Under the pieces are notes generated by a model. That model made no database searches, was not told where the DNA came from, and saw only the letters and a program-made list of their open reading frames with translations. Both the position numbers and the translations under genes were made by a program. DNA of 5,903 bases from JAWWBN01 sp033720955 (lineage in GTDB: Bacteria; Acidobacteriota; Thermoanaerobaculia; Multivoradales; JAHEKO01), in assembly GCA_033720955.1 (NCBI GenBank), contig JAWWBN010000238.1:1-5903 (forward strand). The letters are read 5' to 3'. Of the stretch, positions 1-5,213 are shown one piece after another (the stretch's first letter is position 1; every line of letters starts with the position of its first letter).

Positions 1-40
1 ACGGCCGGGGGAGGTGGCGGCGTCGCGTCGGGGCGGGCCG

Positions 41-49
41 TGCTAGGTT
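41..49 (+). promoter_or_regulatory. Putative extended -10 promoter for a leaderless SDR mRNA
   Basis: The sequence reads TGC followed by TAGGTT (44-49), which fits an extended -10 element (TGn plus TAnnnT). Exactly six bases (50-55) lie between the hexamer and the ATG at 56. A transcript starting at the usual distance from a -10 box would therefore begin on or next to the A of the start codon. No Shine-Dalgarno sequence lies in front of the ATG, which agrees with leaderless translation. I see no good -35 box about 17 bp upstream. Bases 1-40 contain nothing else I can assign. Confidence 0.5.
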
Positions 50-55
50 CACCCG

Positions 56-781
56 ATGAAGGCCACCGAGCGCTCCCGGGTCGCCCTGGTCACCGGCGGC
101 AGCCGGGGGATCGGCCGCGCCGTCGCCGAGGCCCTCCTGCGCGAGGGCTGGACCGTCCACCTCTGCTCGCGCTCGCCCGACTCGGTCCGGGCGGCGCTCG
201 GCGAGCTCGCGCGGGAGCATGGCGAGCGGGTCCGCGGCAGGGAGTGCGACGTGCGCGACGCGGAGGCCGTCGAGCGGCTGGTGGAAGAGGTGGTGGCGGA
301 ATCCGGACGGCTGGACTGTCTGGTCAACAACGCCGGGCTGGGACGCTTCGGGTCGGTGGAGGAGCTGCCGCTCGAGGAGTGGCGGGAGGTCCTCGACACC
401 AATCTGACGGGCGCCTTCTACGTCCTCCGCGCCGCCGCCCGCCGCATGGTCGGGCGGGGCGGGGGATGGATCTTCAACATCGCCTCGCTGGCCGCCGTCA
501 ACCCCTTCGCCGGCGGCGCCGCCTACAACGCAAGCAAGTTCGGTCTCCTGGGTCTCTCCGAGGCGGCCATGCTCGACCTGCGGCCGAAAGGCGTCCGGGT
601 GGCCACCATCCTCCCGGGCTCGGTGGACACCGACTTCCGCCCCCCGGGCGGCCACACCTCCACGGAGTGGATGCTCAAGGCCGAGGACGTGGCCCGTGCC
701 GTCGTGGACCTGCTCGCCTATCCCGCCCGGGCGCTGCCCAGCCGGGTGGAGCTGCGGCCCACCCGGCCGCCCGGCGGGTAG
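56..781 (+). CDS. Classical SDR-family NAD(P)-dependent oxidoreductase
   Basis: A 241-residue cytoplasmic enzyme of the classical short-chain dehydrogenase/reductase family, which moves hydride between NAD(P)H and a carbonyl or hydroxyl substrate. The Rossmann dinucleotide motif TGGSRGIG is at residues 13-20 and NNAG is at 91-94. The catalytic tetrad is complete: N116 (in DTNLTG), S144 (NIAS), Y157 and K161 (YNASK). A PG motif at 187-188 precedes the substrate loop. The arginines in SR (39-40) after beta-2, and R17 in the glycine motif, hint at NADPH preference; that is inference. Length is typical. The C-terminal VELRPTRPP pattern resembles FabG-like and general 3-ketoacyl or sugar reductases, but the substrate cannot be named from sequence. 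The ATG at 56 is chosen because the Rossmann strand starts only about seven residues later. The next gene starts 61 bp downstream on the same strand, so co-transcription is possible. Confidence 0.93.
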   Translation: MKATERSRVALVTGGSRGIGRAVAEALLREGWTVHLCSRSPDSVRAALGELAREHGERVRGRECDVRDAEAVERLVEEVVAESGRLDCLVNNAGLGRFGSVEELPLEEWREVLDTNLTGAFYVLRAAARRMVGRGGGWIFNIASLAAVNPFAGGAAYNASKFGLLGLSEAAMLDLRPKGVRVATILPGSVDTDFRPPGGHTSTEWMLKAEDVARAVVDLLAYPARALPSRVELRPTRPPGG

Positions 782-784
782 ACT
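779..784 (+). promoter_or_regulatory. Putative -10 hexamer TAGACT overlapping the SDR stop codon
   Basis: TAGACT fits the TAnnnT -10 consensus, and its first three bases are the TAG stop codon of the upstream reductase. A start about seven bases downstream (near 791) would give the VWA-like gene a leader of roughly 50 nt. The identical hexamer occurs at 2554 and 5182, each time in front of a + strand gene. No recognisable -35 box is seen. Assignment as a promoter is inferred from repetition and position. Confidence 0.4.
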
Positions 785-796
785 GTCGCCGGCGTC

Positions 797-821
797 GGGT
801 GCGGCGGCGGAGCCGGCACCC
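797..821 (+). repeat. Imperfect inverted repeat in the VWA-like gene leader
   Basis: GGGTGC (797-802) pairs with GCACCC (816-821). The stem can continue as GGC (803-805) with GCC (812-814), with one bulged G at 815 and a six-base loop (806-811). The hairpin would lie in the 5' leader of the VWA-like gene, between the TAGACT at 779 and the Shine-Dalgarno sequence at 835. In DNA this GC-rich such stems arise easily, so function is uncertain. Confidence 0.35.
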
Positions 822-834
822 CGATTGCACCGCC

Positions 835-840
835 GGAGGG
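835..840 (+). promoter_or_regulatory. Shine-Dalgarno sequence of the VWA-like gene
   Basis: GGAGGG ends two bases before the ATG at 843. The spacing is tight, but the match to the anti-SD sequence is strong. It supports 843 as the start over in-frame codons upstream that would run into the reductase gene, and the signal peptide begins at this ATG. Confidence 0.6.
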
Positions 841-842
841 TC

Positions 843-2513
843 ATGAAGCTCGACACGGTCGTCGCCGCTGCCGCGATCGTCGCTCTTCTCGGAGCGGGCA
901 CGACGGGGGCGCAGCTCCCCGAGGTGCTCCGTGAGATGGTCGAGGTGCGCGTCGTCAACGTGGACGTGCAGGTCGTCGACGCGGAGGGCGAGCCGGTCCA
1001 CGGGCTCACCGCGGAGGAGTTCCGGCTCTTCGAGGACGGCGAGCCCGTAGAGCTCACGAACTTCCTGGCGCTGGAGGTCGGTCGCGTCGCGGCCCCGCCG
1101 GCCGGCCCCACCGCGGCCGCCCCGACGCCGAGCCCGGCTCCGGAGTCTCCCTGGCCGCCGGCCGAGCCCCTCCGGCTGCTGGTCTTCCTCGACAACGAGA
1201 ACCTCATGCCCGCCGGTCGGCGCCGAGTGGCCGAGGATCTCGCCGACTCGCTCGAGCGGCAGCTCGCCGCGCAGCCCGATCTCGAGGCGATGATCGTCGC
1301 TGCCACTCCCACCGTGGCGCAGTTGACCCCCTTCACCCGCGACGCCCGCCAGATCCGTGCCGCGCTCGCCTCCCTGCTGGAGACCACGCCGGGAGGTGTG
1401 CGCCGGGAGGCGGACTACCGGCGCACGATGGCGGTGATCCGCGAGATCTGGGAGCTTCGAGGCTGCCGCGACTTCGATCGTATGGTGGCGGAGGCCGCCC
1501 AGTACGCGGCGCAGCGCCGGGGACAGGCCGAGCAGAGCCTGACGCGGCTGGGCCAGGTGGTCGCCTCGATGGCCGGCCTGCCCGGGCGCAAGGGGGTGCT
1601 CTTCGTGGGCGACGGTGAGCCCCACCAGCCGGGCGCGAGGATCTTCCTCTTCCTGGGTGAGCTGTGCGCGGACCGCCTCAACGAGATGGCTTTCGCCGCG
1701 ATGGAGCAGAGCATCACAGGGGCCGTCGAGCAGGTGACCGGGGCCGCCAACGCCGGTCGGGTGACCCTCTACACGCTGGACGCGGCCGGCCTTAGGACCT
1801 ACAGCGCCTCCAGCGTGGAGAACGATCTCCGCGTTTTCGTGCCGTCCGTGGTCAACGACGCCGCTCACTTCTCCAACCTCCAGAGCCCGCTCTGGGCGCT
1901 GGCGGAGCAGACGGGCGGCCGGGCCATCCTGGACACCAACCGCCCCGGCGGAGAGATCGAGCGGGTGGCGCGCGACTTCGCTTCGTACTACTCCCTGGGC
2001 TTCCGGCCCGACCGGCCGGCGGATGGGGCCATGCACCGGATCCGGGTGGAGCTGGCCGGACGGAACCGGGGCATCCGGCTGCGCTATCGGCCCAGCTACC
2101 AGGACCGCACCGAGGCGGAGAAGCTGGTGCAGCGCGCCCTTTCCGCCGGCGTGCTGGGGGTGGTGGAGAACCCCCTGTCGGTGCAGGTGACGGTGGGCCG
2201 GGCCACCCGGGACGGGCGCCGAGCGCGGTCGGTGCCGGTCGAGATCGTCGTGCCGAGCGAGGGCCTGGAGTCGATCTCCGAGGCCGCCGGCCCGGTCAGC
2301 TATCTGGGGGTGGTGCTGACCTCCCGTGACGAGACGGGGCGCTGGCTGCCCGTTCGACAGAACGTGGTGCCGCTCCGGGCGGGCGGGGTCGAGCGCCACT
2401 CCATCGTGGTCCAGATGCCGCTCGAGCGGGGGGAGAACCGGATCGTCGTGGCCGTGCGCGACGAGCTCTCCCGGGTGGCGAGCTTCATGACCCACTCGGT
2501 GCGGCTGGAGTAG
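843..2513 (+). CDS. Exported VWFA-related acidobacterial-domain protein (TIGR03436-like)
   Basis: A 556-residue protein predicted to be exported. Residues 1-23 form a Sec-type signal peptide: K2, a hydrophobic core at about 6-18, and probable cleavage after TGA at 23. Residues 33-74 carry the segment typical of the family, VNVDVQVVDAEGEPVHGLT then EEFRLFEDGEPVELTNF. A Pro/Ala-rich linker follows (about 84-108), then a von Willebrand A-like fold starting at LRLLVFLDNENL (110-121). GRKGVLFVGDGEP (248-260), ILDTN (362-366) and the family signature DFASYYSLGFRPDRP (378-392) follow, then a beta-rich C-terminal region (about 397-556). The first MIDAS motif, normally DxSxS, reads D117-N-E119-N-L121, so classical metal-dependent ligand binding may be weakened; this is common in the family. 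These proteins are numerous in Acidobacteriota and their function is not established; adhesion or protein-protein contact outside the cytoplasm is a guess. The start at 843 is supported by the signal peptide and GGAGGG. The next gene begins 99 bp downstream. Confidence 0.9.
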   Translation: MKLDTVVAAAAIVALLGAGTTGAQLPEVLREMVEVRVVNVDVQVVDAEGEPVHGLTAEEFRLFEDGEPVELTNFLALEVGRVAAPPAGPTAAAPTPSPAPESPWPPAEPLRLLVFLDNENLMPAGRRRVAEDLADSLERQLAAQPDLEAMIVAATPTVAQLTPFTRDARQIRAALASLLETTPGGVRREADYRRTMAVIREIWELRGCRDFDRMVAEAAQYAAQRRGQAEQSLTRLGQVVASMAGLPGRKGVLFVGDGEPHQPGARIFLFLGELCADRLNEMAFAAMEQSITGAVEQVTGAANAGRVTLYTLDAAGLRTYSASSVENDLRVFVPSVVNDAAHFSNLQSPLWALAEQTGGRAILDTNRPGGEIERVARDFASYYSLGFRPDRPADGAMHRIRVELAGRNRGIRLRYRPSYQDRTEAEKLVQRALSAGVLGVVENPLSVQVTVGRATRDGRRARSVPVEIVVPSEGLESISEAAGPVSYLGVVLTSRDETGRWLPVRQNVVPLRAGGVERHSIVVQMPLERGENRIVVAVRDELSRVASFMTHSVRLE

Positions 2514-2553
2514 GTGCGATGACCGGCACGGACGGCCGCCCCTCGTCTCGCCT

Positions 2554-2559
2554 TAGACT
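2554..2559 (+). promoter_or_regulatory. Putative -10 hexamer TAGACT upstream of the small secreted protein
   Basis: TAGACT lies in the 99-bp gap after the VWA-like gene. It would place transcription start near 2566 and give a leader of about 47 nt that begins with a strong hairpin (2570-2591) and ends with a good ribosome binding site. It is identical to the hexamers at 779 and 5182. No convincing -35 element is visible. Confidence 0.45.
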
Positions 2560-2569
2560 TGGCGCAGGC

Positions 2570-2591
2570 GCCCCCGCACTCTCGCGGGGGC
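2570..2591 (+). repeat. Perfect 8-bp GC inverted repeat in the intergenic leader
   Basis: GCCCCCGC (2570-2577) and GCGGGGGC (2584-2591) are exact reverse complements around a six-base loop (ACTCTC). No T-run follows, so it is a poor candidate for an intrinsic terminator of the VWA-like gene. It sits 10 nt after the TAGACT hexamer and would form a stable 5'-proximal hairpin in the mRNA of the 169-residue protein, or act as an operator. Confidence 0.5.
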
Positions 2592-2599
2592 TCGACAGG

Positions 2600-2605
2600 A
2601 AGGAG
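2600..2605 (+). promoter_or_regulatory. Shine-Dalgarno sequence AAGGAG of the small secreted protein
   Basis: AAGGAG is followed by a seven-base spacer to the ATG at 2613, which is near-ideal. It rules out the longer reading that begins at a TTG at 2559, because that version would place the ribosome binding site inside the coding region and bury the signal peptide. Confidence 0.75.
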
Positions 2606-2612
2606 TAGGAGC

Positions 2613-3122
2613 ATGAGGTTCTGGCATCGGGTTCTGGTGGCAGCGCTCCTGGTGGCCGTGCCGGCCGGGGCGAGCGAGCGGGTCAAGCCGAAGAGCAACT
2701 GCGGAAGCGGCAACGAGGTCGGGGTCGGGGTGATCCCGACGCCGGAGACCGGCGACTTCGCGACCTTCGTCGCCTCCTGGAACAAGAGCAACGTGCAGGT
2801 GATCGGCGAGCTGGTCTGTCTGCTCGAGGACGACCTGTTCACCTTCGGCGCCTGGACCTCCGTCACCGACGGCGGGCTGCAGATCAGCGGCGGCACCTTC
2901 GGGGAGGTCTGCGGCCTCTTCCTCTGCACCCTGGGCGGCAGCGACAAGGTCTTCGTGAGCGCCTTCTTCGGCGCCCCCGACCCCACCCTCGGCACCCTGT
3001 CGGCGGGGGACGACCCGCCGGTCCGGCGGCTCTTCCCGGTGGAGATCTCCGACTTCCCCGGGGCCTCGGAGCGGCTGGGCGAGCTGGCCGACTCGGTGCG
3101 CCGGGTCCGCGGCCGGCGGTAG
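2613..3122 (+). CDS. Small secreted protein of unknown family, four cysteines
   Basis: A 169-residue protein that I do not recognise. Residues 1-20 (MRFWHRVLVAALLVAVPAGA) are a clear Sec signal peptide: positive N-region, hydrophobic core, and an AGA cleavage site before S21. The mature part is about 149 residues with four cysteines, at 30, 69, 100 and 105, enough for two disulfides in an oxidising compartment. Recognisable stretches are CGSGNEVGVGVIPTPETGDF (30-49), a Gly-rich probably beta-strand middle (about 79-120) and a polar, Arg-rich tail (about 152-169). There is no lipobox and no second membrane segment, so a periplasmic or extracellular soluble protein is most likely. It follows another exported protein on the same strand and has its own strong ribosome binding site. 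It ends 15 bp from the convergent typA gene, with no visible terminator between them. The function is unknown. Confidence 0.8.
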   Translation: MRFWHRVLVAALLVAVPAGASERVKPKSNCGSGNEVGVGVIPTPETGDFATFVASWNKSNVQVIGELVCLLEDDLFTFGAWTSVTDGGLQISGGTFGEVCGLFLCTLGGSDKVFVSAFFGAPDPTLGTLSAGDDPPVRRLFPVEISDFPGASERLGELADSVRRVRGRR

Positions 3123-3137
3123 GCCGGGAGGGCGGGC

Positions 3138-4961
3138 TCAGGCCGACTTGGCCGCCGCCCGGCGCCGGGTGGCGGCCAGGGTCGTCTTGCGGAGGCGGAT
3201 CGCCCGGGGCGTCACCTCCACCAGCTCGTCCTCGCGCACGAACTCGATCGCCTGCTCCAGGTTCATCAGCCTGGGGGGCACCAGCCGCACCAGGTCGTCG
3301 GCCGAGGCGGCGCGCATGTTGGTGAGCTTCTTCTCCTTGGTGATGTTGACGTCGAGGTCGTCGGGTCGGGCGCTCTCGCCCACCACCATCCCCTCGTAGA
3401 CCTCCTCGCCGGGGCCCACGAAGAGAGTGCCCCGGGGCTGCAGGTGGTCGATGGCGTAGGCGGTGGCGCGGCCCGGCCGGTCGGCCACCAGGGCGCCGGT
3501 GACCCGCTGGGTGATCTCCCCCTGCCACGGGGCGAAGCCGTCGAAGAGCTGGTTCAGGATGCCGGTGCCGCGGGTCTCGGTGAGGAACTCGGTGCGGAAG
3601 CCGATCAGCCCGCGCGACGGGATGCGGAACTCCATCCGCACCCGGCCGCTGCCGTGGTTGTTCATCTTCATCAGCCGACCGCGGCGCTCGCCCACCTTGC
3701 GGGTGACCGCCCCCACGAACTCCTCCGGGCAGTCCACGAAGAGCAGCTCCATCGGCTCGTGCCGCTTTCCGTCCACGGTGCGGGTGAGCACCTGCGGCTT
3801 GCCGATGGACAGCTCGAAGCCCTCGCGCCGGATCATCTCGGCGAGGATGGCGACCTGCAGCTCGACGCGCCCCGAGACCTGGAAGGCGGCGGCCGTCTCG
3901 GTGGGCTCAACCCGGAGCGTGACGTTGGTAAGGGCCTCCCTCTCGAGCCGCTCCCTCAGCTTGCGGGAGGTCACGTGGGCGCCGTCGCGGCCCGCCATGG
4001 GCGAGGTGTTCACCCCGAAGACCATGGCCAGGGTGGGCTCCCCCACGGCCAGCGGCGGCAGCGGCCGCGGGTCGTCGGGGTCGCACAGGGTGGCGCCGAT
4101 GCCGAAGCGGTCGAAGCCAGCCACCGCCACCAGGTCACCCGGGCCGGCCTCCTCGATCTCGACCCGCTCCAGGCCCTCGAACCCGAAGAGGGTGGAGACC
4201 TTGAGGGGGACCGGCTCGCTCCCCCGCTTGAGGGAGACCAGCTCGCGGCCGCGGCGCAGCCGCCCGTTGACCACGCGTCCCACCGCCAGCCGGCCCACGT
4301 AGTCGTCGTAGTCGAGGCTGGTGACGAGCACCTGCAGCGGGTGCCCCGGCTCGTAGGAGGGGGGTGGAACCGTCGTCAGGATCTGTTGGAAGAGGGTCTC
4401 GAGGGTCTCGTCGGGTCCGTCGGCGGAGCGGCGGCAGGTGCCCGCCCTGGCGTTGGCGTAGAGCACCGGGAAGTCGAGCTGCTCCTCGTCGGCGTCGAGG
4501 TCTATGAAGAGGTCGTAGATCTCGTCGAGCACCTCGGCGGGGCGCGCGTCGGCGCGGTCGATCTTGTTGATCACCACGATGGGAGGCAGCTTGGCCTCGA
4601 GGGCCTTCCCCAGCACGAAACGGGTCTGCGGCAGCGGCCCCTCGCTGGCGTCCACCAGGAGCAGCACGCCGTCCACCAGCTTGAGGGTGCGCTCCACCTC
4701 GCCTCCGAAGTCGGCGTGCCCCGGAGTGTCCACGATGTTGATGCGGGTGTCGCGGAAGGTCACGGCCGTGTTCTTGGCCAGGATGGTGATCCCCTTCTCG
4801 CGCTCCAGGTCGATCGAGTCGAGCACCCTCTCGGCCACGCTCTCGTTGGAGCGGAAGATGCCGCTCTGCCACAGCATGGCGTCCACGAGGGTCGTCTTGC
4901 CGTGGTCCACGTGGGCGACGATGGCCACGTTGCGCAGGTCGTCTCGGGTCTCGGTGCTCAT
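3138..4961 (-). CDS. typA: Ribosome-associated translational GTPase TypA/BipA
   Basis: A 607-residue full-length TypA/BipA, a cytoplasmic GTPase of the EF-G/LepA class. In other bacteria it binds the 70S ribosome and aids ribosome assembly and stress or cold adaptation. GTPase motifs: G1 AHVDHGKTT (16-24), switch I EREKGITI with T59, G3 DTPGH (78-82), G4 NKID (132-135). G5 lies around YANARAG (168-174), where the usual SA pair reads NA. EF-Tu-like domain II spans about 205-295, the EF-G-like domains III and V follow, and then comes the BipA-specific C-terminal domain. Within this, the signatures RIPSRGLIGFRTEFLT (446-461), RGTGILNQLFDGFAPW (464-479), DVNITKEKKLTNMR (537-550) and the closing ELVEVTPRAIRLRK (579-592) are present. 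The tail is Arg/Ala-rich and basic. The start at 4961 fits the family; no Shine-Dalgarno sequence precedes it. It is divergent from the GNAT gene and convergent with the small secreted protein. Confidence 0.98.
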   Translation of the reverse strand: MSTETRDDLRNVAIVAHVDHGKTTLVDAMLWQSGIFRSNESVAERVLDSIDLEREKGITILAKNTAVTFRDTRINIVDTPGHADFGGEVERTLKLVDGVLLLVDASEGPLPQTRFVLGKALEAKLPPIVVINKIDRADARPAEVLDEIYDLFIDLDADEEQLDFPVLYANARAGTCRRSADGPDETLETLFQQILTTVPPPSYEPGHPLQVLVTSLDYDDYVGRLAVGRVVNGRLRRGRELVSLKRGSEPVPLKVSTLFGFEGLERVEIEEAGPGDLVAVAGFDRFGIGATLCDPDDPRPLPPLAVGEPTLAMVFGVNTSPMAGRDGAHVTSRKLRERLEREALTNVTLRVEPTETAAAFQVSGRVELQVAILAEMIRREGFELSIGKPQVLTRTVDGKRHEPMELLFVDCPEEFVGAVTRKVGERRGRLMKMNNHGSGRVRMEFRIPSRGLIGFRTEFLTETRGTGILNQLFDGFAPWQGEITQRVTGALVADRPGRATAYAIDHLQPRGTLFVGPGEEVYEGMVVGESARPDDLDVNITKEKKLTNMRAASADDLVRLVPPRLMNLEQAIEFVREDELVEVTPRAIRLRKTTLAATRRRAAAKSA

Positions 4962-4988
4962 CTCGGGGCTCTCGGGGGAGGGGGGGAG

Positions 4989-5008
4989 CGCCGGCGGGAT
5001 CGCCGGCG
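4989..5008 (-). repeat. Inverted repeat of two CGCCGGCG boxes in the typA leader
   Basis: Two copies of the self-complementary octamer CGCCGGCG (4989-4996 and 5001-5008) flank a four-base spacer. They can form an 8-bp stem with a four-base loop in the typA mRNA, or serve as paired operator half-sites. With the CAGACT at 5015-5020 as -10, transcription would start at about 5008, exactly at the foot of this stem. The C-rich stretch between it and the typA ATG contains no ribosome binding site. Confidence 0.45.
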
Positions 5009-5014
5009 AGCGCC

Positions 5015-5020
5015 GAGTCT
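5015..5020 (-). promoter_or_regulatory. Putative typA -10 hexamer CAGACT
   Basis: On the - strand this reads CAGACT, one base away from the TAGACT found before the three + strand genes. It lacks the first T of the -10 consensus, so it is weaker evidence on its own. Its position relative to the typA leader stem (six bases before the hairpin) matches the + strand arrangement best seen before the GNAT gene. No -35 box is apparent. Confidence 0.28.
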
Positions 5021-5181
5021 GTCACGAAAGACGCCGCCGCGCCCGTCGACTCGACCCGCTCCTCCACGATGCGCCGGGCCCGACGCCTCCCGGACGAGGA
5101 CGAGGCCCTTGTCGCAGGGGCCGCTCCGGGCCCGGGGGCGGTCTCGAGCCGTCTCCTCGAGCGCGCGGCGCCTCCCCGGTC
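5021..5181 (+). other. Divergent intergenic DNA between typA and GNAT promoters
   Basis: This part of the 252-bp divergent spacer holds no gene that I can support. It contains a 10-bp palindrome CCGGGCCCGG (5126-5135). It also has two CTCGAG palindromes (5143-5148 and 5156-5161), the second of which overlaps the expected -35 position of the GNAT promoter candidate. These could be regulator sites, but short GC palindromes are common at this base composition. Confidence 0.4.
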
Positions 5182-5187
5182 TAGACT
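5182..5187 (+). promoter_or_regulatory. Putative -10 hexamer TAGACT upstream of GNAT
   Basis: TAGACT lies within the palindrome GTCTAGAC (5179-5186). A start about seven bases downstream falls at 5194, the left edge of a 16-bp palindrome, leaving a leader of about 20 nt before the ATG at 5214. The hexamer is identical to those at 779 and 2554. A -35 box cannot be recognised. Confidence 0.45.
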
Positions 5188-5192
5188 CCGGC

Positions 5193-5208
5193 CGGGGGCG
5201 CGCCCCCG
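5193..5208 (+). repeat. 16-bp perfect GC palindrome at the GNAT start region
   Basis: CGGGGGCGCGCCCCCG is a perfect 16-base palindrome lying five bases after the TAGACT hexamer and five bases before the GNAT ATG. In DNA it would overlap the predicted transcription start and so is well placed for a dimeric repressor. In RNA the two halves could pair, though with a very tight loop. The GNAT gene has no Shine-Dalgarno sequence, so this element fills most of its leader. Confidence 0.5.
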
Positions 5209-5213
5209 ACGTC

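Noticed and set aside
675..2495. A 606-codon open frame on the - strand opposite the VWA-like gene
   Set aside because: The translation is Arg/His/Gly-rich with no domain, and the opposite strand carries a clear family with a signal peptide. It is a high-GC shadow.
2570..2591. Intrinsic terminator for the VWA-like gene
   Set aside because: The stem is strong, but no T-run follows and the next gene's ribosome binding site comes directly after it.
2519..2608. A 29-codon open frame (ATG 2519, stop TAG 2606-2608) between the VWA-like gene and the small secreted protein, ending inside the latter's ribosome binding site
   Set aside because: A GGAG sits eight bases upstream and translational coupling is imaginable. 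But the codon choice (AGA, CTT, TCT, GCA) is unlike the neighbouring genes, and the frame crosses the putative promoter and hairpin. Not strong enough to call.
2559..2612. An 18-codon N-terminal extension of the small secreted protein starting at TTG 2559
   Set aside because: The signal peptide and an ideally spaced AAGGAG both point to ATG 2613.
4135..5067. A 310-codon - strand frame overlapping the start of typA
   Set aside because: It is the alternate frame of typA, with Arg/Gly-rich translation and no domain. I also found no sign that it is a frameshifted extension of TypA, whose own N-terminus is complete.
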